A program made the translations under genes and the position numbers. The notes beneath the pieces are model-generated. The model saw only the letters and a program-made list of their open reading frames with translations. It ran no database searches and was not told the origin of the DNA. A stretch of DNA of 8,004 bases, from contig JAEWTK010000281.1 in the NCBI GenBank assembly GCA_023459535.1, forward strand, positions 1 to 8,004, written 5' to 3'. The stretch is from Pseudomonadota bacterium. Lineage in GTDB: Bacteria > Pseudomonadota > Gammaproteobacteria > Burkholderiales > Methylophilaceae. Numbering within the stretch: the stretch's first letter is position 1; each line of letters opens with the position of its first letter. Positions 6,949 through 8,004 of this stretch are shown here, piece by piece.

Positions 6949-6975
6949 AGAGTTGGTGAACAGGCGCTTGTTCAA

Positions 6976-7005
6976 ATTTTAATTGCGGTAATTTTCAATG
7001 GACAA
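6976..7005 (-). promoter_or_regulatory. Possible promoter for DUF4174-pap
   Basis: Read on the minus strand, TTGTCC (7000-7005; 4 of 6 to consensus) and TAAAAT (6976-6981; 5 of 6) are 18 bases apart. Transcription would begin near 6969, giving a short leader of about 20-30 bases to the ATG at 6948 or 6939. It lies in the AT-rich divergent gap shared with the HbpS-like gene at 7047. Confidence 0.35.
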
Positions 7006-7046
7006 AAAGCCGCCAGTAGTCGACGGCAGGTATTTGGGAGAAGGAC

Positions 7047-7523
7047 ATGAAAGTATTCAGTCGCTTGATTTTGTCATTGGGCATGCTAGGCTTTTTTGGC
7101 CATGTGAGTGCAGATCAGGCTTTAAGTTATGGCCCCGGTATTCAGCTGCAACAGGCGAAGCGGGTTGCCGAGGTTGCCGCCCGGGAGGCCAAACGTCTGA
7201 ATCTGAGAGTAGCGGTCGCCATTGTTGATACTGCCGGTCACCTGGTGTATTTCGAGAAGGCCGATGACACGCAAACCGCCAGTGTTGAAGTCGCGATCGC
7301 CAAGGCACGTTCTGCCAGCAACTTCAGGCGCCCGACCAAAGTGTTTGAGGATGCAGTAGTGGGCGGACGTACTTCCATTCTGGGTTTGCCCGGTGCAGTG
7401 CCGGTGGAGGGCGGGGTGCCCATCATACTGAATAACAGGATCATCGGCGCGGTTGGTATCAGTGGTGCCAGTTCGGTTGAGGATGGTGTAATTGCAGCAG
7501 CTGCGGTCAGCGCCATTCAATAG
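7047..7523 (+). CDS. Exported HbpS/GlcG-family (DUF336, heme-degrading domain) protein
   Basis: A 158-residue protein of the HbpS/GlcG family (PF03928), whose best-studied member, Streptomyces HbpS, binds heme. Many members have unknown ligands. Residues 1-22 form a signal peptide (basic MKVFSR, hydrophobic LILSLGMLGFFG, VSA before the mature start DQALSYG), so it should act in the periplasm. The family core is complete: a first helix with QQAKRVAEVAAREAKR, the beta-strand segment VAVAIVDTAGHLVYFEKADD (about 56-75), an alanine-rich helix AIAKARSAS, then GGVPIILNN, IIGAVGISG and a C-terminal SSVEDGVIAAAAVSAI helix. GGGAG at 7036-7040 is 6 bases before the ATG. It is transcribed divergently from the DUF4174-pap pair. 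Heme binding is inference; no obvious heme motif beyond the domain is visible. Confidence 0.9.
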   Translation: MKVFSRLILSLGMLGFFGHVSADQALSYGPGIQLQQAKRVAEVAAREAKRLNLRVAVAIVDTAGHLVYFEKADDTQTASVEVAIAKARSASNFRRPTKVFEDAVVGGRTSILGLPGAVPVEGGVPIILNNRIIGAVGISGASSVEDGVIAAAAVSAIQ

Positions 7524-7592
7524 TCACGGCGCTGTACTTTTCAGAAGGCCATTAAAATCAAGAAAAACAGAGCATAAACCGGGAGATTGTCA

Positions 7593-7823
7593 GTGATACC
7601 AACCGAGTACATCATCATCTATTTTGTGTCTTTGGGCATCTGTTCACTATCCACCATCTACAAGACAGTGAACTTCAAGAACATGTTCTGCCGACAGATC
7701 ATGGGTAACATGTTCTGGAGCCTGATACCGGTAGTCAATACCTTCAAGGCGCTGCTCTGGATTCTGACGACCATCCTCAGCTATTTCAAAAAGAGAAACG
7801 ACCAAAAGCAGGATCTTGAGTGA
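7593..7823 (+). CDS. Small hypothetical membrane protein
   Basis: A 76-residue protein I do not recognise. Two hydrophobic stretches are visible: about residues 6-22 (YIIIYFVSLGICSLSTI) and about 41-64 (MFWSLIPVVN, LLWILTTILSYF). They are joined by a short polar loop with KTVNFKNMF and followed by a charged tail KKRNDQKQDLE. A hairpin with both ends in the cytoplasm fits the positive-inside rule for the tail, but this is inference. The GTG at 7593 is preferred: GGGAG at 7581-7585 lies 7 bases before it. A TTG at 7587, two codons earlier, is only one base from that site. Base composition is more AT-rich than the neighbours and isoleucine and phenylalanine are frequent, which may reflect membrane composition or recent acquisition. 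It follows the HbpS-like gene by 69 bases on the same strand. Confidence 0.65.
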   Translation: MIPTEYIIIYFVSLGICSLSTIYKTVNFKNMFCRQIMGNMFWSLIPVVNTFKALLWILTTILSYFKKRNDQKQDLE

Positions 7824-7849
7824 TTAAGCGCGGGAGATCGGTGACAGGG

Positions 7850-7869
7850 GGATCAGGGCGTGTTGATCC
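7850..7869. repeat. Inverted repeat at the 3' end of the right-edge gene
   Basis: GGATCA (7850-7855) and TGATCC (7864-7869) are perfect 6-bp reverse complements with an 8-base GGGCGTGT loop. The left arm contains the stop codon of the minus-strand gene at the right edge (7853-7855). It lies between two convergent genes and lacks a T-run on either strand, so it is a weak candidate for a shared 3'-end structure. Confidence 0.3.
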
Positions 7870-8004
7870 GGGTTTGCATGCCCATCACCTTGTTTATGGC
7901 TAGTCTTGCCAGGGCAAACGCGCGCCGTTCCAGCATGGCCTGACGTTCACCTTCGTCAAACGGCAAATGGCGACCGCCATGCGTCAAAGAGAAGCGTAAT
8001 GAAG
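7853..8004 (-). CDS. C-terminal end of an unidentified protein (runs off the right edge)
   Basis: On the minus strand one frame is open from base 8002 to a TGA at 7853-7855 and gives 49 residues; the other two minus frames hit stops within this stretch. The visible part includes THGGRHLPFDEGERQAMLER and then RRAFALARLAINKVMG, ending MQTRINTP. The alternation of acidic and basic residues in a likely amphipathic helix, and codon use like the neighbouring genes, suggest real coding sequence. No start codon is expected within the window because the gene continues past the edge. I do not recognise the family from this fragment. It converges with the small membrane protein gene, 29 bases away. Confidence 0.6.
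   Translation of the reverse strand, partial: SLRFSLTHGGRHLPFDEGERQAMLERRAFALARLAINKVMGMQTRINTP

Noticed and set aside
6949..6975. TTG start giving a nine-residue longer DUF4174 protein
   Set aside because: There is no ribosome site, and it lies at or near the start of the transcript expected from the promoter at 6976-7005. The signal peptide is complete from the later ATG.
1..8004. CRISPR array, tRNA or rRNA gene, insertion sequence, phage or defence genes
   Set aside because: I looked on both strands and saw no regularly spaced direct repeats, cloverleaf-like segments, transposase motifs or integrase motifs.

Overview
The window looks like a stretch of chromosome from a Gram-negative bacterium, most likely a betaproteobacterium. 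This rests on a TonB-dependent outer-membrane receptor, GluQ, a DUF3301 protein, a two-domain PPK2-type polyphosphate:AMP phosphotransferase, Sec signal peptides on presumed periplasmic proteins, and moderately high GC codon use. The placement is inference from gene content; no rRNA or other phylogenetic marker is present. I see no tRNA, rRNA, CRISPR array, insertion sequence, integrase or phage gene. Genes are densely packed and no gene-free stretch exceeds 300 bases; the largest gap is about 210 bases (3944-4155).

Left part (1-2732): the 3' four-fifths or so of a catecholate-siderophore TonB-dependent receptor (Fiu/PiuA type), a strong intrinsic terminator, then a complete PiuC/YbiX-type Fe(II)/2-oxoglutarate dioxygenase. 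This receptor-dioxygenase pair matches fiu-ybiX of E. coli and piuA-piuC of pseudomonads, so it is an iron-acquisition module.

Middle (2739-4881): on the minus strand, a DUF3301 membrane-anchored protein and gluQ (tRNA-Asp queuosine glutamylation) form a two-gene unit with a good sigma70-like promoter at 4014-4041. gluQ converges tail-to-tail with piuC, 6 bases apart. On the plus strand follows an unrecognised 241-residue soluble protein made of two diverged copies of an approximately 80-residue unit. It is the least explained gene in the window.

Right part (4927-8004): a minus-strand pair, a secreted DUF4174 protein followed by the two-domain polyphosphate:AMP phosphotransferase. A 10-bp inverted repeat over the DUF4174 stop may act as an attenuator between them. 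Divergent from this pair is an exported HbpS/GlcG-family protein, then a small, more AT-rich, probably two-helix membrane protein. At the right edge is the C-terminal end of an unidentified minus-strand gene that runs out of the window.

Most of the window is ordinary core or near-core gene content. I found no convincing novel multi-gene system. The best candidates for new biology are the duplicated-unit protein (4156-4881) and the small membrane protein (7593-7823).
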